Shown one piece after another: positions 27,277-35,266 of a stretch of 64,000 nt of DNA. Position 1 is the first letter of the stretch; each line of letters opens with the position of its first letter. The stretch spans positions 1,364,001 through 1,428,000 of the forward strand of contig NZ_CP060705.1 of NCBI RefSeq assembly GCF_003048835.2. Reading direction: 5' to 3'. The stretch comes from Campylobacter concisus (GTDB lineage: Bacteria > Campylobacterota > Campylobacteria > Campylobacterales > Campylobacteraceae). Position numbers and translations under genes: made by a program. The notes beneath the pieces are model-generated. The model did no database searches. It was not told the origin of the DNA and saw only the letters and a list, made by a program, of their open reading frames with translations.

Positions 27277-27720
27277 ATGAAGATAGACAAAGTTTTCTTA
27301 GCTAGCGATCACGCTGGTTTTGAGCTAAAAAACGAGCTTAAAGAGGCTATTAAAGGGCTTGGATACGAAGTAGTTGATCTTGGCACAAACGATAAAAATA
27401 GCGTTGATTACCCTGATTATGCGCATTTGCTAGCGAGCAAGCTTGAGCCTAACTGCTACGGCGTGCTAGTTTGTGGCACAGGCATAGGTATATCAATAGC
27501 TGCAAACAGGCATGAAAACGTAAGGTGTGCTCTTTGCCACGACGAATTTACCGCTAGACTTGCCAGAGAGCACAACGACGCAAACGTGATTGCTTTTGGC
27601 GCAAGAGTTATTGGCGCTGGCGTGGCTATCTCGGCGGTTGAAGCCTTTTTAAAGACTGAGTTTGCAGGCGGCAGACACGAAAGAAGAGTCAAAAAAATAG
27701 AGCTTGAGGCAGGCAAATGA
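27277..27720 (+). CDS. rpiB: Ribose-5-phosphate isomerase B
   Basis: Start placed at 27277 (MKIDKVFLASDHAGFELK): the family motif begins here and a ribosome site precedes it; an earlier codon in the frame would extend across the -10 box. The product is 147 residues with the RpiB/LacAB signatures ASDHAGFELK, DYPDYAH and VCGTGIGISIAANR. It interconverts ribose-5-phosphate and ribulose-5-phosphate in the non-oxidative pentose phosphate pathway, together with transaldolase coded at 53965. It overlaps the next ORF by four bases (ATGA). Confidence 0.95.
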   Translation: MKIDKVFLASDHAGFELKNELKEAIKGLGYEVVDLGTNDKNSVDYPDYAHLLASKLEPNCYGVLVCGTGIGISIAANRHENVRCALCHDEFTARLAREHNDANVIAFGARVIGAGVAISAVEAFLKTEFAGGRHERRVKKIELEAGK

Positions 27721-28049
27721 TAGGTGAGTGGATCGTTTTTACCGCTCTTGTTTGTGCTGCGATCTACCTAACCGTCATGGTTTTTTACTTCAAAACGCTT
27801 CTAAAAAAAGAGCGTGCGACAAAAGATTTTATGAAAAATAATCTCCAAGACACCGAGGTCGTCATAAGAAAATTTCAGATCCAACTCCAAAGAAGTCTAG
27901 GCAATATCGACATCTTGACAGATGAGCTAAACAAAACTAAAAACGACGTAACCTCACTTCGCACAAGAAATTCCCAGTACCGCCTAGAAAACGACAAGCT
28001 AAGACAACGCATTCGTGAGCTTGAAGGCAAGATCGAAGCGCTACTATAA
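27717..28049 (+). CDS. Single-TM coiled-coil protein, unknown function
   Basis: The product has 110 residues. One N-terminal membrane helix ([23 protein letters not shown]) is followed by an almost continuous heptad-type coiled coil from about residue 30 to the end ([40 protein letters not shown]). It thus anchors a rod-like cytoplasmic domain at the membrane. No enzyme motif is seen. It is translationally coupled to rpiB and precedes apt; its job is not known. Confidence 0.75.
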   Translation: MIGEWIVFTALVCAAIYLTVMVFYFKTLLKKERATKDFMKNNLQDTEVVIRKFQIQLQRSLGNIDILTDELNKTKNDVTSLRTRNSQYRLENDKLRQRIRELEGKIEALL

Positions 28050-28069
28050 CCTCAAATTTAAGGAAATTT

Positions 28070-28618
28070 ATGAAAATTTTAGATCAAAAAGGCAAAGAAT
28101 TTTTACTAAACTCTATTCGCTGCATAAACGATTTTCCAAAGCCTGGCATAGTTTTTCGCGACATCACGACGCTGCTAAACAACAAAGAGGCATTTAACTT
28201 TTTGATAGATCATTTGGTGGCTAGATATGAGGACGCAAATATCGACTACATCGCTGGCATCGAGTCTCGTGGCTTTATCTTTGGCGCGGCGCTTGCGGCA
28301 AGACTAAGGCTACCTTTTGTGCCTATTCGCAAGCCAAAAAAACTACCTTTTATCACGCTTTCTCAAAAATATAGCCTAGAATACGGCGTTGATGAAGTGC
28401 AAATTCACATCGATGCTTTTGGAGAAAAAGCAGGCGCTAGAGTGCTTTTGATGGACGATCTCATAGCCACTGGAGGCACTGCAAAGGCTTCAGTTGAGCT
28501 TATCAATCAAACTAACGCAACCTGCGTAGAGGCGTGTTTTCTCATAGATCTAGTCGATCTAAAAGGTAGCGAAAAGCTAAAGTCACTTACTAAAATTTAC
28601 AGCGTTTTAGAGGTTTAG
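28070..28618 (+). CDS. apt: Adenine phosphoribosyltransferase
   Basis: The product has 182 residues. The start region [17 protein letters not shown], the middle [16 protein letters not shown] and the PRPP-binding loop [17 protein letters not shown] are all APRT signatures. The enzyme salvages adenine to AMP using PRPP. AAGGAAA precedes the ATG. The DedA gene starts two bases after its stop. Confidence 0.95.
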   Translation: MKILDQKGKEFLLNSIRCINDFPKPGIVFRDITTLLNNKEAFNFLIDHLVARYEDANIDYIAGIESRGFIFGAALAARLRLPFVPIRKPKKLPFITLSQKYSLEYGVDEVQIHIDAFGEKAGARVLLMDDLIATGGTAKASVELINQTNATCVEACFLIDLVDLKGSEKLKSLTKIYSVLEV

Positions 28619-28619
28619 A

Positions 28620-29225
28620 ATGGAAGAGTTTTTTATAGAACTACTTAAAGAGTACGGCTACATCATACTTTTTGTCTGGTGTATCATGGAGGGCGAGATG
28701 GCCTTAATAATGGCTGGAATTCTCGCTCACACCACGCACATGCATATCGCACTTGCTATCTTTGTGGCTGGACTTGGAGGCTTTGTGGGAGATCAAATTT
28801 ATTTCTATCTTGGCCGTTACAATAAAAAATACATCGCAAAAAGGCTTCACACGCAGCGGAGAAAATTTGCAGTGGCGCACATAATGCTGAAAAAATACGG
28901 CTGGCCGATCATCTTTTTGCAACGATATATGTATGGCTTTCGCGTCATCATCCCGCTTTGCATAGGACTTACTGGCTATGATGCTAAAAAATACGCCTTT
29001 ATAAATTTGATCAGCGCTTGGTGCTGGGCGGCGATCACCACCATACCTGCTTGGATACTTGGCGAGCATATACTTGTGCTTTTGCAAAAAGCAAAAGAGC
29101 ACTGGTACGTCGCTATCCCAGTGGTTGCTATATTTATGGGGCTTTTGATCTATGCATTTAAGCGCATCGAAAATAAAATTTTAAACGAAAGGAGAGACAG
29201 AAGACATGCAGTTTCAAATAGTTGA
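28620..29225 (+). CDS. DedA/SNARE-associated family membrane protein
   Basis: The product has 201 residues, with five or six membrane segments and the family signature GGFVGDQIYFYLGRYN and the downstream RYMYGFRVIIPLCIGLTGYDAKKY re-entrant region. DedA proteins are linked to membrane lipid flipping (undecaprenyl phosphate and phospholipid) and to proton-motive-force maintenance. The end overlaps the pepA start by 20 bases. Confidence 0.88.
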   Translation: MEEFFIELLKEYGYIILFVWCIMEGEMALIMAGILAHTTHMHIALAIFVAGLGGFVGDQIYFYLGRYNKKYIAKRLHTQRRKFAVAHIMLKKYGWPIIFLQRYMYGFRVIIPLCIGLTGYDAKKYAFINLISAWCWAAITTIPAWILGEHILVLLQKAKEHWYVAIPVVAIFMGLLIYAFKRIENKILNERRDRRHAVSNS

Positions 29226-30657
29226 TAAGAAATTAAAAGATATAAAAGCTGATATTGAACTAATTTTCGTAGTTGATAAGGAGTTAAAACATAAATTTAT
29301 AGGCGATAAAGAGGCTATTAAATTTAACAATTACAAAGGCGAGAGCGTCCTTATCCTAAGTGAGGCAAAAAGAGCCTACGTGCCACTTTCTAAGCTTGAT
29401 CTTGATGAGCTTAGAGTTGCAGCCGCTAAAGCTTATAACGCACTAAAATCGCTAAATATTAAAAGCATAAAGCTAGCCTCATATATCGCGGAGTGCCAAA
29501 AACTAAGCTTTGAAGCGCTAGCTGAGGGCTTTTTGCTTGGAAGCTATGAATTTAACAAATATAAAGAGAAAAAAGAGAGATACACCCTTAAAGAGATCAT
29601 CTTTTCTACTGAAGAATTTGCTGGCAAAAAGGTCGATCTAAAAGCTGCAAATGAGGGCTTTAAAGAGGCAGAGATAATAGCAAGTGCTACAAATTTCACA
29701 AAAGATATCGTAAATGAAATTCCAGAAATTTACACACCGCAAAAGATGGCGCAGGATGCTTTAAATTTAGCTAAAAACATCGCAAGCATAAAGTGCGAGG
29801 TCTATGACGAAAAATTTTTAGCTAAAGAGAATATGAACGCATTTTTGGCGGTAAATCGCGCAAGCGTGCATAAACCAAGGCTCATCCACCTAACCTACAA
29901 GCCTAAAAAGTCTAAAAAACGCATCATCTTTGTCGGCAAAGGGCTAACATACGATAGCGGCGGCCTTAGCCTGAAACCGGCTGATTATATGCTCACTATG
30001 AAATCAGACAAAAGCGGCGCAGCAGCAGCTCTTGGCATCATAAAAGGTGCAGCGGAGCTAAATTTACCATTTGAAATTCACGCCATTTTAGGCGCAACTG
30101 AAAATATGATCGGCGGCAACGCTTATAAGCCTGATGACGTGCTTATTTCAAGAAGTGGCGTTAGCATAGAGGTGAGAAACACCGACGCAGAGGGACGCTT
30201 GGTGCTGGCTGACTGCCTAAGCTACGCACAAGACTTTAAGCCAGACATCCTAATTGATATGGCAACCTTAACTGGCGCTTGCGTCGTGGGACTTGGCGAA
30301 TACACAACAGGCATCATGGGCAACAGCGAGAGCCTAAAAAGCGAGTTTAAAAACAAGATAAAAGATAGCGGCGAGCTAGCGACTACGCTTGATTTTAACC
30401 CTTATCTTAGCGAGCTTATCAAAAGCCAGATCGCAGACGTTAGCAACTGCGCCTCAAGCAGATATGGCGGCGCGATCACAGCTGGCATGTTTTTAGCTAA
30501 ATTTATCAAAGATGAGTATAAAGATAAGTGGCTACACCTCGACATCGCAGGTCCAGCATACCGCGAAAAGGCTTGGGGCTACAACCAAGCAGGTGCAAGT
30601 GGAGCGGGCGTGAGGATGAATTTATACTTTTTACAAGCACTTAGTAAGGAGAATTGA
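29206..30657 (+). CDS. pepA: Leucyl aminopeptidase (cytosol aminopeptidase, M17)
   Basis: The product has 483 residues. GGAGAG lies before the ATG. The M17 catalytic domain contains GKGLTYDSGGLSLKP with the metal-binding lysine/aspartate, MKSDKSGAA, and the signature NTDAEGRLVLAD starting near residue 325. The N-terminal 150 residues form the macro-like domain. It releases N-terminal residues from peptides, needs two divalent metals, and is hexameric. The stop is shared with the ychF TGATG start. C. jejuni pepA is likewise next to ychF. Confidence 0.95.
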   Translation: MQFQIVDKKLKDIKADIELIFVVDKELKHKFIGDKEAIKFNNYKGESVLILSEAKRAYVPLSKLDLDELRVAAAKAYNALKSLNIKSIKLASYIAECQKLSFEALAEGFLLGSYEFNKYKEKKERYTLKEIIFSTEEFAGKKVDLKAANEGFKEAEIIASATNFTKDIVNEIPEIYTPQKMAQDALNLAKNIASIKCEVYDEKFLAKENMNAFLAVNRASVHKPRLIHLTYKPKKSKKRIIFVGKGLTYDSGGLSLKPADYMLTMKSDKSGAAAALGIIKGAAELNLPFEIHAILGATENMIGGNAYKPDDVLISRSGVSIEVRNTDAEGRLVLADCLSYAQDFKPDILIDMATLTGACVVGLGEYTTGIMGNSESLKSEFKNKIKDSGELATTLDFNPYLSELIKSQIADVSNCASSRYGGAITAGMFLAKFIKDEYKDKWLHLDIAGPAYREKAWGYNQAGASGAGVRMNLYFLQALSKEN

Positions 30658-31760
30658 TGGGACTTTCAGTTGGAATAGTAGGCCTACCAAATGTGGGCAA
30701 ATCAACGACATTTAACGCACTTACAAAGGCGCAAAACGCTGAGAGCGCGAACTATCCGTTTTGCACTATCGAGCCAAACAAAGCCATCGTGCCAGTGCCT
30801 GATAAGCGCCTAAACGAGCTTGCAAAGATAGTAAATCCTAATAAAATTCAATACTCAACCATCGAATTTGTCGATATCGCAGGCCTCGTAAAAGGGGCTA
30901 GCTCTGGCGAGGGACTTGGCAATAAATTTCTATCAAACATTAGAGAAACCGAGCTTATTTTACACATTGTTCGCTGCTTTGAGGACGAAAACATCACTCA
31001 CGTCGAGGGTAGCGTCGATCCAGTAAGAGACATCGAGATCATCCAAACCGAGCTGATACTAGCTGACATCGAGCAGCTAAACAAAAAGATAGAAAAGCTC
31101 ACAAGAGAGGCGAAAGCAAATGCAAAAGGTGCTAAAGAGGCGCTTGAGATAGCAAATTTGCTTCTAGCTCACCTAAATGATGGCAAAAGCGCAAGCAGCT
31201 TTGAGCAAAGAGATAGCGAGGCGTTTTTAGCACTCAACAAAGAGCTAAGACTTCTAAGCGCTAAAGAGGTAGTTTATGGCGCAAATGTCGATGAAGAGGG
31301 ACTTAGCGAAGATAATAAATTTGTAAAAGCGCTAAAAGAGTTTGCTAAAGCCTCAGATCACGAGGTGATAAAGCTTTGCGCCAAGGTTGAAGAGGAGCTA
31401 ATAGGTCTAAGTGACGAAGAGGCTCACGAGTTTTTGGCATCTCTTGGCACGAACGAGAGCGGTCTTGAAAAGATCATCAAAACATCTTTTGCGAAGCTAA
31501 ATTTGATAAGCTATTTCACCGCTGGCGTCGTGGAAGTTAGGGCTTGGACGATCACAAATGGTTGGAAAGCGCCAAAAGCAGCAAGCGTCATCCACAACGA
31601 CTTTGAGAGGGGCTTTATCAGAGCTGAAGTGATAAGCTATGATGACTACATCGCACATGGCGGCGAAAACGGAGCTAAAGAGGCTGGCAAGATGAGACTT
31701 GAAGGTAAAGACTACGTCGTGCAAGATGGCGACGTGATGCACTTTAGGTTTAATGTCTAA
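30657..31760 (+). CDS. ychF: YchF/OLA1 ribosome-binding ATPase
   Basis: The ATG at 30657 follows AAGGAG; the two-base-shifted TTG upstream is unlikely. The product has 367 residues with [15 protein letters not shown] (G1), a [16 protein letters not shown] switch region, and the C-terminal TGS domain ([28 protein letters not shown]). YchF hydrolyses ATP rather than GTP and acts in stress response and ribosome function. A terminator hairpin follows immediately. Confidence 0.95.
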   Translation: MGLSVGIVGLPNVGKSTTFNALTKAQNAESANYPFCTIEPNKAIVPVPDKRLNELAKIVNPNKIQYSTIEFVDIAGLVKGASSGEGLGNKFLSNIRETELILHIVRCFEDENITHVEGSVDPVRDIEIIQTELILADIEQLNKKIEKLTREAKANAKGAKEALEIANLLLAHLNDGKSASSFEQRDSEAFLALNKELRLLSAKEVVYGANVDEEGLSEDNKFVKALKEFAKASDHEVIKLCAKVEEELIGLSDEEAHEFLASLGTNESGLEKIIKTSFAKLNLISYFTAGVVEVRAWTITNGWKAPKAASVIHNDFERGFIRAEVISYDDYIAHGGENGAKEAGKMRLEGKDYVVQDGDVMHFRFNV

Positions 31761-31788
31761 ATTTTACAAGGTTTTTACCTTGTAAAAT
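31761..31788 (+). terminator. Rho-independent terminator after ychF
   Basis: ATTTTACAAGGT (31761-31772), loop TTTT, then ACCTTGTAAAAT (31777-31788): a perfect 12-base stem directly after the ychF stop codon and followed by TCTCTTT. Confidence 0.85.
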
Positions 31789-31934
31789 TCTCTTTAAAAA
31801 TATCAAATTTATTTTTTAACTACCCAAAGCAACACGGCTTTAATTTATCTAGCAGATGAAATTTTTAAAATCTACCAAATTCAACTTTTAAATTTTTATA
31901 CTCGTTATATACATACAAAAATGACTAGGATTAA

Positions 31935-32168
31935 ATTTACCATAGCATTAGTTATCCTTTTTTTGATTTATACAGGGCTTTTAGCGATACAATAAAACAC
32001 TCAACCTATCAAAAACAAAATGGGATCTGTGTAAAATGTAATGAGCATTTTGATATAAGCGAGATGGAAGCTGATCACATAACACCATGGAGCGAGGGTG
32101 GAAAGACAATAACTCAAAATTGCCAGATGCTTTGTAAAAATTGTAATAGGATAAAATCAAATAGGTGA
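31935..32168 (+). pseudogene. HNH endonuclease remnant (C-terminal part)
   Basis: An open frame without a start codon (a TAA lies just before it at 31932) encodes an HNH nuclease tail: RAFSDTIKHSTYQKQNGICV, then CNEHFDISEMEADHITPWSEG, then GKTITQNCQMLCKNCNRIKSNR and stop. The two CxxC pairs (GICVKC and LCKNC) and EADHITPW, with the catalytic histidine, are intact. These are the features of the C-terminal HNH of DUF262/restriction-type or phage HNH proteins. No start, ribosome site or N-terminal domain is visible upstream. It abuts a converging ORF at 32169. It is best read as the leftover of a lost nuclease gene. Confidence 0.75.
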
Positions 32169-32384
32169 TTAAGACTGAATAGATTTTTTTACTAGAGTAT
32201 AGAATTCTTGTTTGTTTTTAGGTTTATTGCATTTTGTCATAGGATGAAATTTTGTTATTTCTCCTATTAATTTTTTGTCATCTGTATATACTTTGACTTT
32301 TTCTCCTATTATAAGATTGTGTAATCTACAACCATTAATGTAATCATCAAAGGCTATACAGTTATCGCATGTTTGTTTTCTCAT
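32169..32384 (-). CDS. Small cysteine-containing hypothetical protein
   Basis: The product has 71 residues and AAAGGAT before the ATG at 32384, so it is likely a real gene. CDNC near the N-terminus, a lone Cys at about 19 and another at about 52 could form a metal site. No domain is recognised; the size and cysteine pattern recall small phage or plasmid proteins. It lies in the AT-rich islet, converges exactly onto the HNH remnant, and its upstream region carries a perfect 15-base inverted repeat. Confidence 0.5.
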   Translation of the reverse strand: MRKQTCDNCIAFDDYINGCRLHNLIIGEKVKVYTDDKKLIGEITKFHPMTKCNKPKNKQEFYTLVKKSIQS

Positions 32385-32430
32385 GATTATCCTTTGAGGA
32401 TGGTATAAAGTAGTATTGTAATATTATTTC

Positions 32431-32467
32431 ATAGTATCTTACTATCAGGCGAATAGTAAGATACTAT
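32431..32467. repeat. Perfect 15-base inverted repeat in the accessory islet
   Basis: ATAGTATCTTACTAT (32431-32445), seven-base loop CAGGCGA, ATAGTAAGATACTAT (32453-32467). It lies after the lipoprotein stop and about 50 bases before the 71-residue ORF start on the minus strand. No T-run follows on either strand, so it is either an unusual terminator or an operator. Confidence 0.7.
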
Positions 32468-32478
32468 AATTATAGAAG

Positions 32479-32928
32479 TTATTTTCTTTCTACATTTGTT
32501 TGTGTGCTTGTAAAAAAGACATATCTTTTCATTGGTTTTACATTTTCAGGGGCTTTATCGAATGTGTCTTTTGCTTCCATACATTTTATTGGGCCTCTTA
32601 CTTTTATTTTCGCATAGGCAAAATTATCATCATTTGTTATTGTAAATTGATCATAGTTTGTTAGATCTCGTCTTGCCATTCCACCTATATCATGCGTTTC
32701 ATCGTTTTTGTCATATACCACATAATCTTTTTTATGTATATCGTTTTTATCTAATTGGATTAGTTTATATTTTACATCAGCTACAAGCCAGTCGTATTTA
32801 GTAGTTGTATCTTGGCATGCTTCCTTAAAACTTCTTGCCACTTTGCCGCTGACACCATCATCATTTCCGCAACCTGACAATGCTAGAGCTATGATACCAC
32901 TCAATGCTAATAATGAAACTTTTTTCAT
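32479..32928 (-). CDS. Orphan lipoprotein, unknown function
   Basis: The product has 149 residues. MKKVSLLALSGIIALALSGC is a clear lipoprotein signal with lipobox LSGC. AAAGGAC precedes the ATG. The mature part is hydrophilic, Lys/Asp/Asn-rich, with two further cysteines (residues near 38 and 117, which could form a disulfide). No family is recognised. Codon usage is AT-rich like the rest of the islet and unlike the denser flanking genes. It may be an acquired surface or immunity-type lipoprotein; there is no direct evidence. Confidence 0.6.
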   Translation of the reverse strand: MKKVSLLALSGIIALALSGCGNDDGVSGKVARSFKEACQDTTTKYDWLVADVKYKLIQLDKNDIHKKDYVVYDKNDETHDIGGMARRDLTNYDQFTITNDDNFAYAKIKVRGPIKCMEAKDTFDKAPENVKPMKRYVFFTSTQTNVERK

Positions 32929-33080
32929 ATACTGTCCTTTTATATTTTTTAGATTTAAGCTCTAAAAACAACTCTTTTTTTCTAAATTTTTCTTGCGGAA
33001 ATGAAAAATTTATGTTTTTTATCGCTTATTTGGCTATTTTATCCTTTTATTTTTAAAGTTTTCACTTGCGCGACTTAAAT

Positions 33081-34352
33081 TTAAACCTCTTTTGCGCTGT
33101 TTTTAAAGACATTTACCACGCTGGCTCGTTTGTGGCAAATTTCAGCATACTCTTTTTCGCTCTTTGAGTCATAGACTATGCCAGCTCCAGCTCCGACAAA
33201 GACGTCGCTAAAGCCGTTTTTAGCTGGCACAAAGATAGCTGAGCGGATGAGGATCGCCACCTGTGCGTCGCCATTAAAATGCAAAAATCCAATGCCCCCG
33301 CCATAGATATTTCGCTCAAAAATTTCAAGCTCATTGATTATCTGCATAGCTCTGATCTTTGGCGCACCGCTTAATGTGCCAGCCGGGAAGATGCTAGCTA
33401 GCACGTCAAAAAGATTAAGCTCCCTAGCGCACTTGCCATAGACGTCGCTAACGATATGCATCACTTTTTCAAATTTCTGGATATGCATCGCATTTTTTAC
33501 CGCCACGCTCTTTGGCTCTGAAACCCTGCCGATATCATTTCTTGCAAGATCGATTAGCATCTTGTGCTCAGCGAGCTCCTTTTCGTCACTTAGTAGCTCA
33601 TTTTCAAGCGCCACGTCAGCATTTGCGTCACCCCCTCTTGGTCTTGTGCCTGCAATTGGTGCTACAAAAATTTGCTCACTTTTCATCTCAAAAACAAGCT
33701 CAGGCGACGAGCCAACCACATCGCCATAAGGCGTAGGAAAATGAAACATATATGGGCTTGGATTTGCAGTGGCTAGCTTTTTGTAAAAGTCCAGACTATT
33801 CATATTTGTTGAAATTTCAAGTAGCTCGCCAAGCACCACTTGAAAGACGTCACCACTTCTTATGTATTCTTTTGCCACTTCAACCATATCTTCAAAGTGT
33901 TTCTTCTCGCTACTAAGGTCAGTTTTTATGCTAAATTCACACTCTTTTTCGCCCCTGTGCTCAGCCTTTAAATTTAACAAAAAGTCATAATACCTCTCTT
34001 TATCTCCATAAAAAGTATAAATTTTACTCATCTTATCAAAGTGCAGATATGCTTTAGCATCGGCGTAGATAAATTTTGGAAATTCATATTTTTTAGTTTT
34101 CTCTTCGCCGATATATTCAAAATATCTCACGCCATCATATGCAAAGACTCCAAAAAGCCCAGCAAAAGGTGCGAGTGATCTGTTACGATTAGTATCAAAG
34201 TAGCTTCTAAGCCCGTAAAAGTCCATATCTTTTTCATCGATATATTCGCAGTCGATGCCGATTATCGTCTGTGTCTTGTCTTCAGCAAGGTAGCTATTTT
34301 TAAATTTCTCTCTGATCGCTTCATAATAAAAAAGTGGTTGTTCTAAGAGCAT
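33081..34352 (-). CDS. trpE: Anthranilate synthase component I-like chorismate-binding enzyme
   Basis: The product has 423 residues. Chorismate-binding signatures are present: VFQVVLGE, GSSPELVF, PIAGTRPRGG, ELAEHKMLIDLARNDIGRV, FPAGTLSGAPKIRAMQIINELE and GAGIVYDSKSEKEYAE. The PIAGT alanine is the TrpE state; PabB enzymes have PIKGT with lysine. TrpE makes anthranilate from chorismate for tryptophan. It lacks a glutaminase partner next to it; no trpG or trpD is in the window, so ammonia may come from a partner elsewhere. The short length (many TrpE exceed 480) leaves PabB as a less likely alternative. Confidence 0.7.
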   Translation of the reverse strand: MLLEQPLFYYEAIREKFKNSYLAEDKTQTIIGIDCEYIDEKDMDFYGLRSYFDTNRNRSLAPFAGLFGVFAYDGVRYFEYIGEEKTKKYEFPKFIYADAKAYLHFDKMSKIYTFYGDKERYYDFLLNLKAEHRGEKECEFSIKTDLSSEKKHFEDMVEVAKEYIRSGDVFQVVLGELLEISTNMNSLDFYKKLATANPSPYMFHFPTPYGDVVGSSPELVFEMKSEQIFVAPIAGTRPRGGDANADVALENELLSDEKELAEHKMLIDLARNDIGRVSEPKSVAVKNAMHIQKFEKVMHIVSDVYGKCARELNLFDVLASIFPAGTLSGAPKIRAMQIINELEIFERNIYGGGIGFLHFNGDAQVAILIRSAIFVPAKNGFSDVFVGAGAGIVYDSKSEKEYAEICHKRASVVNVFKNSAKEV

Positions 34353-34495
34353 CTTTTTCCTTTTAAATTTTTATTGATTATAAAAAATTTTCGCTTTTAC
34401 TTTTTAGAATTTTGGCTAAATTTTTAAATTTACGCCTTTTTACTATTTTTTTAAGAGCCCCTTGGCTAAAATTTGCACCAGTCAAGGGAGAAAAA

Positions 34496-35236
34496 ATGCT
34501 TTTTGTAGAACTTTTTATATTAGGTATCGGCGTTGGTTACATAGCTGGATTTTTTGGCATCGGCGGAGGCACGGTCGTCGTTCCTATAATGGTCGCCTTC
34601 GGATACGACGTGAAAACGGCCATTGGCATAAGCGTCATGCAGATGATCTTTAGTGCGACATTTGGCTCGTATCTAAACTACAAAGCTGGACTTTTAAAGC
34701 TAAACCGCGGCGTATTTTTGGGGCTTGGGGGTCTTGTGGGAGCAAGTTTTAGTGGTATCATCGTATCACACGCACCTGCACTCTTACTTGAGTCTATGCT
34801 TCTAGCAACTTTTGTCTTCTCACTTATAAAGCTATACTTTTCGCCAAACAGCGACGGCTCAAATGCGAATAATTCGCTCTTTTTGCTATTTTTAGTTGGC
34901 GTTTTTGTTGGCGTTTTTGCCATTAGCATCGGCATCGGCGGAGGCGTCTTTATCGCTCCTATCTTGGTTGGCTTTTTACGTTATGAGCTGAAAAAAGCCG
35001 TTTCTATGGGCGTGTTTTTCGTTATGTTTGCGGCCATCGCGGGCTTCATCTCACTCTCGCTAAATGGCCATATCTCATACGCTGAGGGCGCATTTTTAGG
35101 TCTTGGCTCGCTAATAGGCGCATACTTTGGCACCAAAAAGACGCAAAATACAGACAAAAAAACACTTAAAAAATGGTTTTTGGTCTTTTACATAGCGATG
35201 ATATGTTTGATATTAAAAGATATGTTTTTTGAGTAA
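34496..35236 (+). CDS. TauE/SafE family sulfite/anion exporter-like membrane protein
   Basis: Start placed at 34496 (MLFVELFILGIGVGYIAGFF) because AAGGGAG is just upstream. The product is 246 residues with about eight membrane helices and the family repeat, once in each half: GFFGIGGGTVVVPIMVAFG and then AISIGIGGGVFIAPILVGF. These proteins export sulfite or organosulfur anions in some bacteria; here the substrate is unknown. It is the only plus-strand gene in this stretch. Confidence 0.85.
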   Translation: MLFVELFILGIGVGYIAGFFGIGGGTVVVPIMVAFGYDVKTAIGISVMQMIFSATFGSYLNYKAGLLKLNRGVFLGLGGLVGASFSGIIVSHAPALLLESMLLATFVFSLIKLYFSPNSDGSNANNSLFLLFLVGVFVGVFAISIGIGGGVFIAPILVGFLRYELKKAVSMGVFFVMFAAIAGFISLSLNGHISYAEGAFLGLGSLIGAYFGTKKTQNTDKKTLKKWFLVFYIAMICLILKDMFFE

Positions 35237-35266
35237 GAGCATGGCTAAATTTGCCACGCTCTTTTT
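35236..35266 (+). terminator. Terminator between TauE-like and methyltransferase genes
   Basis: AGAGC-A-TGGC and GCCA-C-GCTCT pair (one A-C mismatch) around TAAATTT and are followed by five T. It starts at the stop codon of the plus-strand gene. Confidence 0.75.

Noticed and set aside
31921-31995. A 24-codon ORF with a hydrophobic peptide ahead of the HNH remnant
   Set aside because: No convincing ribosome site, overlaps the HNH frame, and may just be the out-of-frame lead of the decayed gene.
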